DNA of 64,000 bases. It comes from PALSA-612 sp035652235. Its GTDB lineage: Bacteria; Actinomycetota; Thermoleophilia; Gaiellales; Gaiellaceae. This document shows, one piece after another, positions 1 to 8,487 of the stretch. The translations under genes and the position numbers were made by a program. Position 1 is the first letter of the stretch. Each line of letters opens with the position of its first letter. The notes beneath the pieces were generated by a model. It was not told the origin of the DNA. It made no database searches and was given only the letters and a program-made list of their open reading frames with translations. The stretch spans positions 186,001 through 250,000 of the forward strand of contig DASREE010000008.1 in the NCBI GenBank assembly GCA_035652235.1. The letters are read 5' to 3'.

Positions 1-1121
1 CGGACGAGCCGCTCGGCCGCGGCACGCCCGCGCAGCGAGTGGTCGAACAGCCGGCGGCGCTCGCGCTCCGAGAGCTGGACGGCAAGGAGCGGGCTGGCGT
101 ACACCTCGCGGTACAGGCGGATGCCGAAGGGGAGGTCCCAGGGCACCCCCTGGTAGACGGCGACGCGTCCGTGCGAGTCGGCGCCGACGAAGTTGGCGCG
201 CGTGGCGGCGAACACGCCGAGCCCGATCGCCACGGCGAGGAGGAGGCCGGCGAGCGGCAGCAGGATCCGCGTGCGGAGGAGCCGCCGCCTGGGCGCCGGC
301 ACGGGCTCCCAGGCGGCGGGCACCCGCTCGAGGCCGCCCAGCGTGTCCTCGTCGAGCGCTTCGGCGCCGCCGGGCGAGACAGCGCTCGGGATCTCGATCG
401 TGTCGTCGATCGAGGCGATCTCGAACAGGACGACGGTGACGTTGTCCTCGCCGCCGCGGCGGTTCGCCTCGGCGATCAGCGCCTCGGCGGCGGCGTCGAG
501 GTCGCCACGGTGCTCCTCGAGCAGCTCGAGGATCGTGTCGTCGTCGACCATCGACGACAGCCCGTCCGAACAGATCATGAACAGATCGCCCGGCCGCGAC
601 TCGACCGGGAACGCGTCCACCTCCACCTTCGGGTCGGTACCGAGCACGCGGGTGATGACCGAGCGGTGTGGGTGCGCCTCCGCCTCCTCGGGCGACAGCC
701 GGCCGGAGCGCATGAGCTCCGCGACAAGCGAGTGATCCTCGGTCAGCTGCTCGAGCGCGTGGTCGCGCACGAGGTAGGCCCGCGAGTCGCCGACGTGGCC
801 GATCCAGACGGTGTCGGGGCCGGCGAGCGCGGCGGTCATCGTCGTCCCCATCCCGGAGGCCGACGCGTCGTCGCGTGCGCGCTCGTACACGGAGCGGTTC
901 GCCGCCTGGATCAGGGAGACGACCCGCTCCTCGCCCGCCGGGCCGCCCCCGCCGCTGCGCTGGAGCGACTCGGCTGCGAGCTGGGACGCGAGCTCGCCGG
1001 CCTGCGCGCCGCCCATGCCGTCCGCGATCGCAAACAGCGGCGGGTCGCACACGTAGGCATCCTCGTTCCGGCGCCGGCGCCTGCCGGGATGCGTGCTCGC
1101 CGTGTAGCGCGCGACCGTCAT
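1..1121 (-). CDS. pstP: PP2C-type Ser/Thr protein phosphatase, 3' end cut by window edge
   Basis: The reading frame starts at ATG 1121 and stays open to the left edge. The N-terminal ~235 residues are a PP2C domain: NEDAY near residue 20, AIADGMGGAQAGE (metal-binding Asp), GMGTTMTAAL, VGDSRAYL, ITRVLG, CSDGL and GGEDNVTVV. A hydrophobic segment near residues 295-315 follows an arginine-rich stretch, so the enzyme is probably membrane anchored with an extracytoplasmic tail. The family removes phosphate from PknB-type kinase substrates. ATG overlaps the stop of the upstream FHA gene (ATGA), making one operon with the kinase. Family assignment is firm; the C-terminus is unseen. Confidence 0.93.
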   Translation of the reverse strand, partial: MTVARYTASTHPGRRRRRNEDAYVCDPPLFAIADGMGGAQAGELASQLAAESLQRSGGGGPAGEERVVSLIQAANRSVYERARDDASASGMGTTMTAALAGPDTVWIGHVGDSRAYLVRDHALEQLTEDHSLVAELMRSGRLSPEEAEAHPHRSVITRVLGTDPKVEVDAFPVESRPGDLFMICSDGLSSMVDDDTILELLEEHRGDLDAAAEALIAEANRRGGEDNVTVVLFEIASIDDTIEIPSAVSPGGAEALDEDTLGGLERVPAAWEPVPAPRRRLLRTRILLPLAGLLLAVAIGLGVFAATRANFVGADSHGRVAVYQGVPWDLPFGIRLYREVYASPLLAVQLSERERRRLFDHSLRGRAAAERLV

Positions 1122-1612
1122 CGCTCGAAGCGGAGATCGGTCTCGCCCACGCGGATCAGGTCTCCCGGCACCAGCCGTGTCGGCGCGGTGAGGCGGACGC
1201 CGTTGACGTAGGTCCCGTTGGTGGAGCCGACGTCCTCGATCCAGACGCCGTCGGGCCGCGGCTCGAGCCGGGCGTGGCGCGCCGAGGCGAACTCGTCGCC
1301 GGGGAGGGCGAGGTCGTTGAGCGGCTCGCGGCCGATCGTGAGCGGTGCCGAGTCGAGCTCGTGCCGCTGCCCGGCTGCGAGCGCCGGGCTCGCGACGACG
1401 ACGAGCCCGCCGCGGGCGCGCCTTCGGCCGCGGAGCGGCCGCCTGCGCCGCTCCTGCGCCCGCTCGGGCGCGAGCACGATGCTCTCCTGCGGGGCGCTCC
1501 GCAGGTCGCGAGCCGCCGTCCGGACGACGCGCCAGATGAACAGGTACAGGAGGACGAGGAACGCGATCTTGAGGAGCAGCAGGACCTCCTCGACGGCGAT
1601 CGAGGCAGCCAT
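1118..1612 (-). CDS. fhaB: Short membrane-anchored FHA-domain protein (FhaB/FipA-like)
   Basis: 164 residues. Residues ~8-28 form one transmembrane helix rich in Leu and Val. A basic linker (~40-75) is followed by a C-terminal FHA domain (~80-164) with IGREPLNDLALPG, SARHARL and DVGSTNGTYVNG, the phosphothreonine-binding signature. By analogy with mycobacterial FhaB it should recruit phosphorylated kinase or partners at the membrane. It lies between fhaA (7 bp upstream) and the PP2C gene (ATGA overlap), an arrangement typical of actinobacterial cell-growth signalling clusters. Confidence 0.9.
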   Translation of the reverse strand: MAASIAVEEVLLLLKIAFLVLLYLFIWRVVRTAARDLRSAPQESIVLAPERAQERRRRPLRGRRRARGGLVVVASPALAAGQRHELDSAPLTIGREPLNDLALPGDEFASARHARLEPRPDGVWIEDVGSTNGTYVNGVRLTAPTRLVPGDLIRVGETDLRFER

Positions 1613-1618
1613 GCGCGC

Positions 1619-2431
1619 CTAGCCTCGGCCGTCGGCGGTGACGACGGGCGCCGCGAAGACGAGCTCCGTCGACCCGAGCGTGATCCGATCGCCGTCCTCC
1701 AGCTTCACCTGCCGGAGCCGCCTTCCGTTCACCTCGGTGCCGTTCGTCGAGCCGAGGTCGACGAGCCAGAAGGCGTCGTCGTCGCGGCGCACCTCCGCGT
1801 GGCGGCGGGAGACGTTCGGGTCGGCGAGACGGATGTCGGAGTCCTGCGAGCGCCCGATCAGCACCACCTGCTTCTCGAGCTCGTAGCGCTCGCCGCCGAC
1901 CGCCGTCAGCGCCGCCGGGATCTCGGCCACCTCTGCGGCGGCCGGAGGCTCCGGCTCGGCGGGCTCGGGCTCGGCGTCCGGCCCCGAGCGGTAGACCATC
2001 GTCTGTCCGGCCGATCGCGGGGCGGGCGCGGGGGCCGCCGCCTGCGGCAGGCGCTGCCTCGGCCGCTGCACCATCCGCGTGGCGATCCCGAACATGCCCA
2101 CGCCCAGGTCGTCGTCGCTCGCCATCAGCACGATCGGCGGCGAGAGCATGACGTAGCCCTCGCGCCGAGCGTGCTCGGCGAGGTACTCCTGCAGCTCGAG
2201 CTTGAGCGACTCCTCGTAGGCCTGGAACTGGCGGCGGTCGCCCGGCGACAGGTAGACGGTGTACTCGTTCGGGACGTAGACGCGGGAGACGGAGACGGTA
2301 CGGTGGTCGTCCATCTCCTTGACGAGCTTGCGCGCCAGCTCGACCGGCTGCACGTTCGTGCGGAAGGCGCGGCCGAAGACGCCCTCGACGAGCGCCTCGA
2401 TCTTCTGCTCGAGCGCGCGCAGGATGCTCAT
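1619..2431 (-). CDS. fhaA: FhaA-like protein: DUF3662 plus FHA domain
   Basis: ATG 2431 is chosen because a GGGGGAG Shine-Dalgarno lies just upstream and the DUF3662 start (MSILRALEQKIEALVEG) follows; the frame is open to 2506. About 270 residues: DUF3662 (~1-125), a Pro/Glu-rich linker (~150-190), and a C-terminal FHA domain (~195-270) with IGRSQDSDIRLADPNVSRRH and DLGSTNGTEVNG. FhaA proteins bind phosphothreonines on Ser/Thr kinase substrates and, in mycobacteria, the peptidoglycan flippase-like MviN. A TAGACT -10-like box overlaps the kinase stop codon ~195 bp upstream, so fhaA-fhaB-pstP may have its own promoter. Confidence 0.9.
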   Translation of the reverse strand: MSILRALEQKIEALVEGVFGRAFRTNVQPVELARKLVKEMDDHRTVSVSRVYVPNEYTVYLSPGDRRQFQAYEESLKLELQEYLAEHARREGYVMLSPPIVLMASDDDLGVGMFGIATRMVQRPRQRLPQAAAPAPAPRSAGQTMVYRSGPDAEPEPAEPEPPAAAEVAEIPAALTAVGGERYELEKQVVLIGRSQDSDIRLADPNVSRRHAEVRRDDDAFWLVDLGSTNGTEVNGRRLRQVKLEDGDRITLGSTELVFAAPVVTADGRG

Positions 2432-2628
2432 GCTCCCCCGGCGGGAGGCTCCGCAACCGCCCGCCGTCCACCGGACGGGCGGCTCGGCGCCGCGCGTGCG
2501 CTGCACGTCGATTCCGTTCTGTTCATACCGTCCCCTCCGGCCCGAGGCGCGGGCGAAACCCGGGGAACCCGCCTGCTGTCGGGATTGACGCGGAGCGACT
2601 CACTCGTGGTCTTCTCGGGTCTTCGAGT

Positions 2629-4431
2629 CTACCCGCGACCCCCGGCAGACCGGGCCACGGTCGGGGGCGCGCCGGGCGGGCGGACGACCGCAACGGTCGT
2701 CTCCTCCACCGCGCGCCCCGGCCTCGGTGGCCGCAGTCGGCGGCGCAGGGCAGCGTACGGCTCGAGCCCGAGCGCGGCGGCCGTGGCAGCCGTGAAGGCG
2801 AGCAGCGTCGCCTCGGGGGCGTGCGGCCCGGGCAGGGCTGCGATCCCCGTCACGAGGCAGAGGTAGGCGAGCGCGGCGGCGAGCCCGCGCCGGCGAGCCT
2901 GCGGGAGGAGCGCGGCGCCGAGGCCGAGCGCCGCCGCGGTCGCGGCGAGGGCGGGATGCGCCGCGGCGGCTGAGGCGAGCGCGCGGGCGGCGGCGGTCGG
3001 CCGGTTCGAGTCGGCGATGCCGAGGCGGCCGAGGTGGGCGGCGCCGTCGAGACCGGCGGCGACGTACACGGAGGTGGCGACGGCGAGCCCGCGTGCGAGC
3101 GGCCGCGCGACGGCCTGCCCCGTCACCGGCGCCAGGCCGAGCGAGCCCGCCGGGCCGAGCGCGGCGCCGAGCAGGGCAGCGAGCCCGGCCCGCGGCGCGC
3201 GCCAGGCGAGCGCGGCGGCGGCAAGGGCGACGAGCGCGTACACGACGGCGAGGCCGAGCGCGTGGTTCCCGAGTGGGAGGATGGGGACGGCGAGCGCGAA
3301 GAGCAGGCCGGCGCGCTCCGAGCGCAGCGCAAGCAGCGCCGCCACGGCGCCGATGCCGGCGGGCCAGCGCTCCGGGAAGAAGGGCGCGGCCGCGGTCACG
3401 CCGCCGGCGAACGTGCCGGCTGCGGCGGCGCCGAGCGCTCGCGCTGCGAGCTCGGTCGGGCGACGCAACCCGGCGGCCGGCCGGGCCGTCCGCGCGCCGC
3501 GGGCGACGATGGCCCGAGCCGGCAGCCGGAGCGCAGGGAGCGGGAGCCGGAGCGGGCGCGAGCCGCGGGCGGGGGCGGTGCGGCGGGACCTGCGCCGGCG
3601 CCTCAGCTCTCCCTTTGCCTGGCGGAGCGCTCCCGCCAGCGAGGCCGCGGTCGGGCGCCGGTCGGGCGCGCTCGACAGGGCCCGGTCGACGCAGGCGACG
3701 AGCGGCCGCGGCAGGTCGGGCCGCTGCTCGCGCAGCGAGGGGGCCCCGCGCTCGATCGCCTTCGCCGTGTCGAGCAGCGTCCCGCCCCAGAAAGGATGGA
3801 AGCCGGCGAGCGCCTCCCAGAGCAGGACCCCGACCGCCCAGACGTCCGCGGGCGGGCCGGCGCTCTCGCCGCGCAGGCGCTCGGGCGAGATGTAGGCGAG
3901 GGTGCCGGGGATGTCCCCGGCCGCGGTCAGCCCCTCCGCCTCGCGCACGAGCGCGAGGCCGAAGTCGAACAGCTTGACGGCGATGCCGCGGCCGTCCGCG
4001 AGGAGGACGTTCGCGGGCTTGACGTCGCGGTGGACGATGCCGTGCGCGTGGGCGTGCGCGAGCCCCTCCAGCACCTGCGCCGCCGCCTCGAGCGCGCCGG
4101 CGTCGTCGATCTTCCCGTCACGCAGCGCGTCGCGCAGGGTGCGGCCGGGGACGTACTCGTAGACGATGTACACGTGGTCGGCGTCGCGGGCGAGCGCGTG
4201 CGCGCGCAGGCAGCGCGGATGGCGCAGGCGCGCGGCCGCCGCTGCCTCCCGCTCGGCCCGGGAGCCGGCCGTCCCCTCGCGCGGCACGATCTTGAGCGCC
4301 ACCTCGCGGCCGCTCGCCACCTCCCGGGCGAGCCACACCGAGCCGGAGCCGCCGCTTCCGAGCGGACGGATCGGCAGGTAGCGGTTCAGGACCAGGCTGC
4401 CCGGAGCGGGCGATGCGGCCGGCCGCGACAT
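2629..4431 (-). CDS. Ser/Thr protein kinase with a polytopic membrane C-terminus
   Basis: Start ATG 4431 follows GGGGGCGGG. Residues ~15-275 are a complete Hanks-type kinase: glycine loop GSGGSGSVW, VALKI lysine, HRDVKPANVLL catalytic loop, DFG, GTLAYISPERL activation/APE region. A very basic juxtamembrane stretch (~290-335) leads into ~230 residues of Ala/Leu-rich hydrophobic segments, perhaps 6-8 helices. This differs from PknB, which has a single helix and PASTA repeats, so the sensory input is unclear. It probably phosphorylates targets recognised by the adjacent FHA proteins and reversed by the PP2C enzyme. It is divergent from the gene at 4518. Confidence 0.93.
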   Translation of the reverse strand: MSRPAASPAPGSLVLNRYLPIRPLGSGGSGSVWLAREVASGREVALKIVPREGTAGSRAEREAAAAARLRHPRCLRAHALARDADHVYIVYEYVPGRTLRDALRDGKIDDAGALEAAAQVLEGLAHAHAHGIVHRDVKPANVLLADGRGIAVKLFDFGLALVREAEGLTAAGDIPGTLAYISPERLRGESAGPPADVWAVGVLLWEALAGFHPFWGGTLLDTAKAIERGAPSLREQRPDLPRPLVACVDRALSSAPDRRPTAASLAGALRQAKGELRRRRRSRRTAPARGSRPLRLPLPALRLPARAIVARGARTARPAAGLRRPTELAARALGAAAAGTFAGGVTAAAPFFPERWPAGIGAVAALLALRSERAGLLFALAVPILPLGNHALGLAVVYALVALAAAALAWRAPRAGLAALLGAALGPAGSLGLAPVTGQAVARPLARGLAVATSVYVAAGLDGAAHLGRLGIADSNRPTAAARALASAAAAHPALAATAAALGLGAALLPQARRRGLAAALAYLCLVTGIAALPGPHAPEATLLAFTAATAAALGLEPYAALRRRLRPPRPGRAVEETTVAVVRPPGAPPTVARSAGGRG

Positions 4432-4452
4432 CCCGCCCCCTTTTTGCGCCGA

Positions 4453-4467
4453 CAGGAGAAACTCCTG
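4453..4467. promoter_or_regulatory. 15-bp hairpin/operator CAGGAG-AAA-CTCCTG in kinase upstream region
   Basis: A perfect 6-bp inverted repeat with a 3-bp loop lies 22 bp upstream of the kinase ATG, in the divergent gap to the gene at 4518. It could be a short RNA hairpin in the kinase leader or an operator. Nothing links it to a named regulator. Confidence 0.3.
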
Positions 4468-4517
4468 CGCAGGCGAACAACGGCTAGAGTGGCCGGATCT
4501 CGCGGCTCCGAGCCAGC

Positions 4518-5654
4518 ATGAGCGAGTACGACTCAGATATCGAGTTCGACTTCTTCGACGACCTGGAGACCGGCGAGCCGCCGCCCTCCACGGAGCGGCC
4601 CCGGGGCCAGCGCCCACCTGGCCCGCCGCGGCGGCCGGAGCGACCGCAGATCCCCCCGACGGCCCGGCTCGCCGGCCTCATCGCCTTCGGCATCCTCGTC
4701 ATCGTCCTGCTCGTGCTCTGGGTGCAGAGCTGCTCGGGCACGAGCAAGAAGTCGTCGTTCGAGAGCTACTTCGGCAAGGTGAGCGCGCTCGCAGCCGACT
4801 CGAACCGTCTCGGCAAGCAATTCTCGATTGCGCTGACCACCCCGGGCATCACCGGGACGGAGCTCGCCTCCAAGCTGGACACGCTCGGGCGCCAGCAGCA
4901 GGTCGACCTGCAAGCAGCCGACCGGATCACGCCGCCGAACGAGCTGCGAGGCGCGCACGGCGCCGTTGCCGAAGCGCTCGCACTGCGCGTCTCCGGGTTG
5001 AGCGGGATCGCCGACGTGCTGCGCACCGACTCGGGCTCGAGCGACGTCTCCAGCACCGCCGTCAAGCTCGCCGGGCAGGCGCAGCGGCTGGTAGCGAGCG
5101 ACGTCATCTGGACCGACCTCTTCCGCACGCGTGCGCTGAGCGCCATGCAGCAGCAGGGGATCACGGGGCTCGCGCCGCCCAGCTCGAGCTTCCTGAGCGA
5201 CTCCGGCGTCGACAGCCAGCAGTTCTGGACGCCCGTCGTCGAGCGGCTGAACCAGGCGAGCACGACGCCGCCGGCAGGCGCGAAGATCGGCACGGCCCTC
5301 GTCGCCGTGAAGACGCTCGCCGGCAAGCAGCTCGTCGCCGGCGGCACGCTGAACACCGTCCAGACCGGCACCAACTTCGGCTTCGTCGCCACCGTCCAAA
5401 ACAGCGGCGACTACCAGCTCGTCCGTATCAACGTGACGTTGACGATCCAGGTGCCGGGCGCCCCGATCACGCAGACGCAGGTGATCCCGGTGATCAACAA
5501 GGGCGAGACGAAGGACGTGACCTTCAGGGGCATCACCCTGTCGGCGTCGGCCTTCGCCAAGACGATCACCGTCAGGGTCGACGTGCAGCCGGTGAAGAAC
5601 GAGACGAACTCGACCAACAACTCGGCGTCCTACAAAGTCCTCTTCTCCGCCTGA
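4518..5654 (+). CDS. Single-pass membrane protein with CARDB-like extracytoplasmic domain, function unknown
   Basis: 378 residues. An acidic/proline-rich cytoplasmic N-terminus (~1-48) is followed by one strong transmembrane helix (~49-70, ending near WVQSC). The outside part has an alpha-helical region (~75-210) and then a beta-rich C-terminus (~270-378) resembling CARDB/Ig-like adhesion modules (FVATVQNSGDYQL, NNSASYKV). No catalytic motif is visible. A TAGAGT box at 4484 precedes the gene; there is no clear Shine-Dalgarno. It ends 7 bp before the next gene and so probably shares a transcript with it. Confidence 0.8.
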   Translation: MSEYDSDIEFDFFDDLETGEPPPSTERPRGQRPPGPPRRPERPQIPPTARLAGLIAFGILVIVLLVLWVQSCSGTSKKSSFESYFGKVSALAADSNRLGKQFSIALTTPGITGTELASKLDTLGRQQQVDLQAADRITPPNELRGAHGAVAEALALRVSGLSGIADVLRTDSGSSDVSSTAVKLAGQAQRLVASDVIWTDLFRTRALSAMQQQGITGLAPPSSSFLSDSGVDSQQFWTPVVERLNQASTTPPAGAKIGTALVAVKTLAGKQLVAGGTLNTVQTGTNFGFVATVQNSGDYQLVRINVTLTIQVPGAPITQTQVIPVINKGETKDVTFRGITLSASAFAKTITVRVDVQPVKNETNSTNNSASYKVLFSA

Positions 5655-5661
5655 TCCGCCC

Positions 5662-6144
5662 ATGAGCCTGTCCAGCGCGACCGCCGGCTGGATCGCCATC
5701 GGCGCCGCAGCAGGCGCCCTTGCCGCCTTCCTCGCCGTTCTCGCCGTGTGGCTGCACGGCCGCCGCGAGCGGGCGCAGCGCGAAGTCGTCCTCGGCAGCG
5801 GCGACCGAGACCTCGTCGACTTCGCCATCAGCCTGCAGGGGCGTGTCGACGATTTGCACCGGGCGGTCGACGAGATCGCCGCCGCGGTGGCGCGCGTCGA
5901 CCGGCGCCTGGACACGACCATCGGCCGGACGGCGATCGTCCGCTACGACGCGTACGAGACGGCGGGCGGACGGCAGTCGGCGTCGGTGGCGCTGCTCGAC
6001 GCGAACCGCTCCGGGATCGTGCTCAGCGCGATCCAGGGCCGCGACTACGCCCGCGTCTACGTGAAGGAGCTCGACCAGGGCAAGGCGGCCGTGGCGCTCT
6101 CGCCGGAGGAGCAGCAGGCGGTCGAGCGCGCCATGTCCCGCTAG
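5662..6144 (+). CDS. DUF4446 family membrane-anchored protein
   Basis: 160 residues: one N-terminal transmembrane segment (~10-30), a heptad-like coiled region (~45-90), then the DUF4446 signature with AIVRYDAYETAGGRQSASVA and GIVLSAIQGRDYARVYVKEL. Proteins of this family occur widely in Firmicutes and Actinobacteria, and no biochemical role is established to my knowledge. It starts 7 bp after the preceding membrane-protein gene. Confidence 0.85.
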   Translation: MSLSSATAGWIAIGAAAGALAAFLAVLAVWLHGRRERAQREVVLGSGDRDLVDFAISLQGRVDDLHRAVDEIAAAVARVDRRLDTTIGRTAIVRYDAYETAGGRQSASVALLDANRSGIVLSAIQGRDYARVYVKELDQGKAAVALSPEEQQAVERAMSR

Positions 6145-6193
6145 CCGCCGCGGCCGGTCCGGCCGTGGCGCCCGCTGCTACGTTTCCGCCGAC

Positions 6194-6712
6194 GTGCAGC
6201 AGGTTCTCGTCCTGAACGCGAGCTTCGAGCCGCTGAACGTGTGCTCGCTGCGGCGGGCGCACGTGCTCGTGTTCAAAGGGAAGGCGGAGGTCGTCGAGCG
6301 GCTCGAGAAGCCGCTGCGCTCGGCCACCCAGTCGCACGTGTGGCCGGTGGTGATCCGGCTGCTTGCCTACGTGCGCGTGCCGCGTACGGCTCACCGCAAG
6401 ATCTCGCGCCGGGCGCTCTTCGCCCGCGACGGCTGGTCGTGCGTCTACTGCGGCGCGAGCGACGTTCGGCTGACCCTCGACCACGTTGTCCCACGCAGCC
6501 GCGGCGGCGACTCGGTGTGGGAGAACGTCGTCACCTCCTGCGCCCCCTGCAACCTGCGCAAGGGCAACCGGTTGCTCGACGAGGTGGCGATGGTGCTGCG
6601 CCGCCCGCCGCGCCCGCCGGCTCCCGCGCTCTTCATCCGCCTCGCCGCGCCGACGATCCCGAGCCGCTGGCGACCCTACCTCGAGCCGTACGGCTCTCCC
6701 GCGGCCGCGTAG
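6194..6712 (+). CDS. HNH endonuclease family protein
   Basis: 172 residues from GTG 6194. TACGTT at 6179 lies 9 nt before the GTG and no Shine-Dalgarno is visible, so a nearly leaderless mRNA is likely. The N-terminus (VLVLNASFEPLNVCSLRRAHVLV) is characteristic of a widespread stand-alone HNH family. Residues ~85-135 hold the nuclease: CVYCG and CAPCN zinc-binding pairs flanking LTLDHVVPRSRGG and the Asn of WENVV. The natural substrate is not known. Homologues are usually chromosomal housekeeping genes rather than parts of mobile elements. Confidence 0.9.
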   Translation: MQQVLVLNASFEPLNVCSLRRAHVLVFKGKAEVVERLEKPLRSATQSHVWPVVIRLLAYVRVPRTAHRKISRRALFARDGWSCVYCGASDVRLTLDHVVPRSRGGDSVWENVVTSCAPCNLRKGNRLLDEVAMVLRRPPRPPAPALFIRLAAPTIPSRWRPYLEPYGSPAAA

Positions 6713-6719
6713 CCCCGTG

Positions 6720-6741
6720 ACGGCGCCGACGGCGGCGCCGT
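6720..6741 (+). terminator. Strong 9-bp hairpin after the HNH gene
   Basis: ACGGCGCCG, loop ACGG, CGGCGCCGT: a perfect stem 8 bp after the HNH stop, without a T tract. It is placed as a terminator or processing hairpin before the SIMPL gene, whose AGGAGG Shine-Dalgarno follows. Confidence 0.45.
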
Positions 6742-6774
6742 AGACGGCGTGACAGCCGCCTCGAGGAGGACACG

Positions 6775-7488
6775 ATGAAGCTGCTCCGCCTTGCCGTGCT
6801 CGCTGCTGCGCTCGTGGGCGTCGCCGCCTACGCGGGGGTCGGCAGGCCCGATCTCGCCGGCGGCGCCGGCTCGCCCGCGCAGACAGCCCGCACGATCACC
6901 GTCACCGGTAACGGCTCCGTGGACGCCACCCCGAGCCGCGCCGTCTTTTCCTTCGGCGTCAGCACGCAGGGCACGACTGCGAGCGCGGCGCTGGGCACGA
7001 ACGCGCTCGCCGCGACGAAGGTGATCGCGGCCTTGAAGGACGCCGGGGTCGGCGCGGCCGACATCCAGACGGAGTCGGTCTCGCTCTCGCCCGTCGTGTC
7101 CGACAAGGGGGACGCGATCGTCGCCTACCTCGCCTCGAGCTCGGTCTCCGTCACCATCTCTGCGATCGACCGCTCGGGCGCGGTCGTGGACGCCGCCGTC
7201 CGCGCCGGCGCGAACCAGGTGAGTGGTCCCGCCCTGACGGTCTCCGACCAGGACGCGCTCTACCGGAAGGCCCTGACCCAGGCCGTCGCCGACGCCCGCA
7301 CGAAGGCGCAGGCGCTCGCGCAGGCATCGTCGCTCGAGCTCGGCGCTGTCGTCTCCGTCGCCGAGGGCGCGGGCGCGGCGCCGGTGCCGGTGCTCGCGCC
7401 GGCGAGGCAGGCGGTCGGGGCGGTGCCGGTGGAGCCCGGCAGGCAGGAGATCGACGCCTCGGTGACGGTGGTGTTCGCGGTCTCGTAG
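6775..7488 (+). CDS. SIMPL (DUF541) domain protein, exported
   Basis: 237 residues; ATG 6775 sits 5 nt after a clear GAGGAGG Shine-Dalgarno. Residues 1-~30 look like a signal peptide (MKLLRLAVLAAALVGVAAYA). The rest is a SIMPL domain: RTITVTGNGSVDATPSRAVFSFGV near the start and QEIDASVTVVFAVS at the end, with the usual ALTQAVADARTKAQALA helix. SIMPL proteins are periplasmic or surface proteins of unclear function, linked in some species to oxidative stress. The gene is convergent with trpA. Confidence 0.9.
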   Translation: MKLLRLAVLAAALVGVAAYAGVGRPDLAGGAGSPAQTARTITVTGNGSVDATPSRAVFSFGVSTQGTTASAALGTNALAATKVIAALKDAGVGAADIQTESVSLSPVVSDKGDAIVAYLASSSVSVTISAIDRSGAVVDAAVRAGANQVSGPALTVSDQDALYRKALTQAVADARTKAQALAQASSLELGAVVSVAEGAGAAPVPVLAPARQAVGAVPVEPGRQEIDASVTVVFAVS

Positions 7489-7532
7489 CGAAACCGGCTG
7501 GGGCGCCGGGCAGGCGGCCCGACGCGAGCGGG

Positions 7533-8231
7533 TCAGCCGTCGAGCGCCGCGCGCAACGAGGCGACGTACGCGCGGAGCGCGGGTGCGCCCTCGTCTGCGA
7601 CCTCGACCGCGCGCGAGCCGACGACGACCCCGTCCGCGAGCGCTGCAGCCGCGCGGGCATGCGCGGGAGTGGAGATGCCGAAGCCGGCAAAAAGCGGTGC
7701 CGTCGTCGCCCGCCGCGCCCGCTCGACGAGGCCGGGGAGCTGCGGCGAGACGTGTGCGCGCGCTCCCGTCGTGCCGGTGAGCGCGACCAGGTAGAGCCAG
7801 CCGTCGGTGCGCTCTCCCGCGAGACGGATGCGCTCGTCGGTCGAGGTGGGCGCGACGAGCTGGATACGGCGGAGACCCGGCCGCTCGTCCACCGGCAGGT
7901 CGGCGACGATGAGGCTGGTGGCGCCGGCCGCGCGCGCGTCGGCGGCGAAGCGCTCCCAGCCGTACGCCTCGAGGATGGAGGCGTACGTCATCGGCACGAG
8001 CGGGATCTCGAGTCGACGGCGGGTCTCGGCGAGGCACTCCAGGCAGGCCTCCGTGCGCATGCCGCGGGCGAGGGCGCGCTCGCCGGCGCGGCGAATCACC
8101 GGCCCGTCCGCGAGCGGGTCGGAGAACGGGAAGCCGATCTCGATGATGTCGGCGCCTCCGGCCGCCGCAGCCTCCGCGAGGCCTGGCGTGTCCGGCCCGG
8201 CCATGAGGTAGATGACGAGCGTCTTCGTCAC
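7533..8231 (-). CDS. trpA: Tryptophan synthase alpha chain
   Basis: Cleaves indole-3-glycerol phosphate to indole plus glyceraldehyde-3-phosphate in the alpha-beta complex. Family motifs: the catalytic Glu in DIIEIGFPFSDPLADGP and the Asp in the same block, LVIYLMAGPDTP at the N-terminus, and GFGIST with VVVGSRAVE near the C-terminal phosphate site. I choose GTG 8231 (232 aa, GGAG 12 nt upstream). The frame extends to TTG 8273, but that part lies inside a dispersed repeat shared with other spacers, so it is unlikely to be protein. Last gene of the trp operon. Confidence 0.92.
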   Translation of the reverse strand: MTKTLVIYLMAGPDTPGLAEAAAAGGADIIEIGFPFSDPLADGPVIRRAGERALARGMRTEACLECLAETRRRLEIPLVPMTYASILEAYGWERFAADARAAGATSLIVADLPVDERPGLRRIQLVAPTSTDERIRLAGERTDGWLYLVALTGTTGARAHVSPQLPGLVERARRATTAPLFAGFGISTPAHARAAAALADGVVVGSRAVEVADEGAPALRAYVASLRAALDG

Positions 8232-8251
8232 CGCGACGAGCGGCTCCGTTG

Positions 8252-8350
8252 CCGCGCGCCTCTCGGCACGCAATCGGCACGGAACGGTACGGGGACGGCC
8301 GCTATCGTCGAGCCCGAGGGAGGCGGGAAGTCACCCCACCCTGGGTGGGG
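8252..8350 (+). repeat. Dispersed intergenic element, copy A (between trpB and trpA, opposite to the genes)
   Basis: CCGCGCGC at 8252-8259; CGGCAC at 8264-8269 and again at 8275-8280 (N5 between); 22 bp later TATCGT at 8303-8308; then a near-perfect palindrome CCCCACCCTGGGTGGGG at 8334-8350. Three further copies lie at 10782-10877, 19257-19332 and 40995-41116. If TATCGT is a -10 box, transcription would run on the plus strand, antisense to trpB. Confidence 0.75.
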
Positions 8351-8487
8351 GAAGTGGTGCGGGCGCGGCCGTGCCCGAGTCGGACGTGTCCGGGCGGGCG
8401 AGGTTCGAGCCGGCCGCGTCGGGGTGGGCAGCGGCTGGGCGTGCGCCGTGCCGATCGGCGTCGGCCGGGCGTGGCGGGCGGCGTGGT

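Noticed and set aside
875..2866. A 663-codon plus-strand open frame opposite the FHA genes
   Set aside because: It is an antisense shadow: Arg/Ala/Pro-rich with no domain, while the minus strand encodes clear FHA, DUF3662 and PP2C motifs.
8232..8273. An N-terminal extension of trpA to TTG 8273
   Set aside because: The extra codons fall at the CGGCAC boxes of the dispersed repeat, and TrpA homology begins at TKTLVIYLMAG.
8334..8350. CCCCACCCTGGGTGGGG as a simple intrinsic terminator for trpB
   Set aside because: No T tract follows on either strand, and related palindromes recur in copies B and C upstream of genes.
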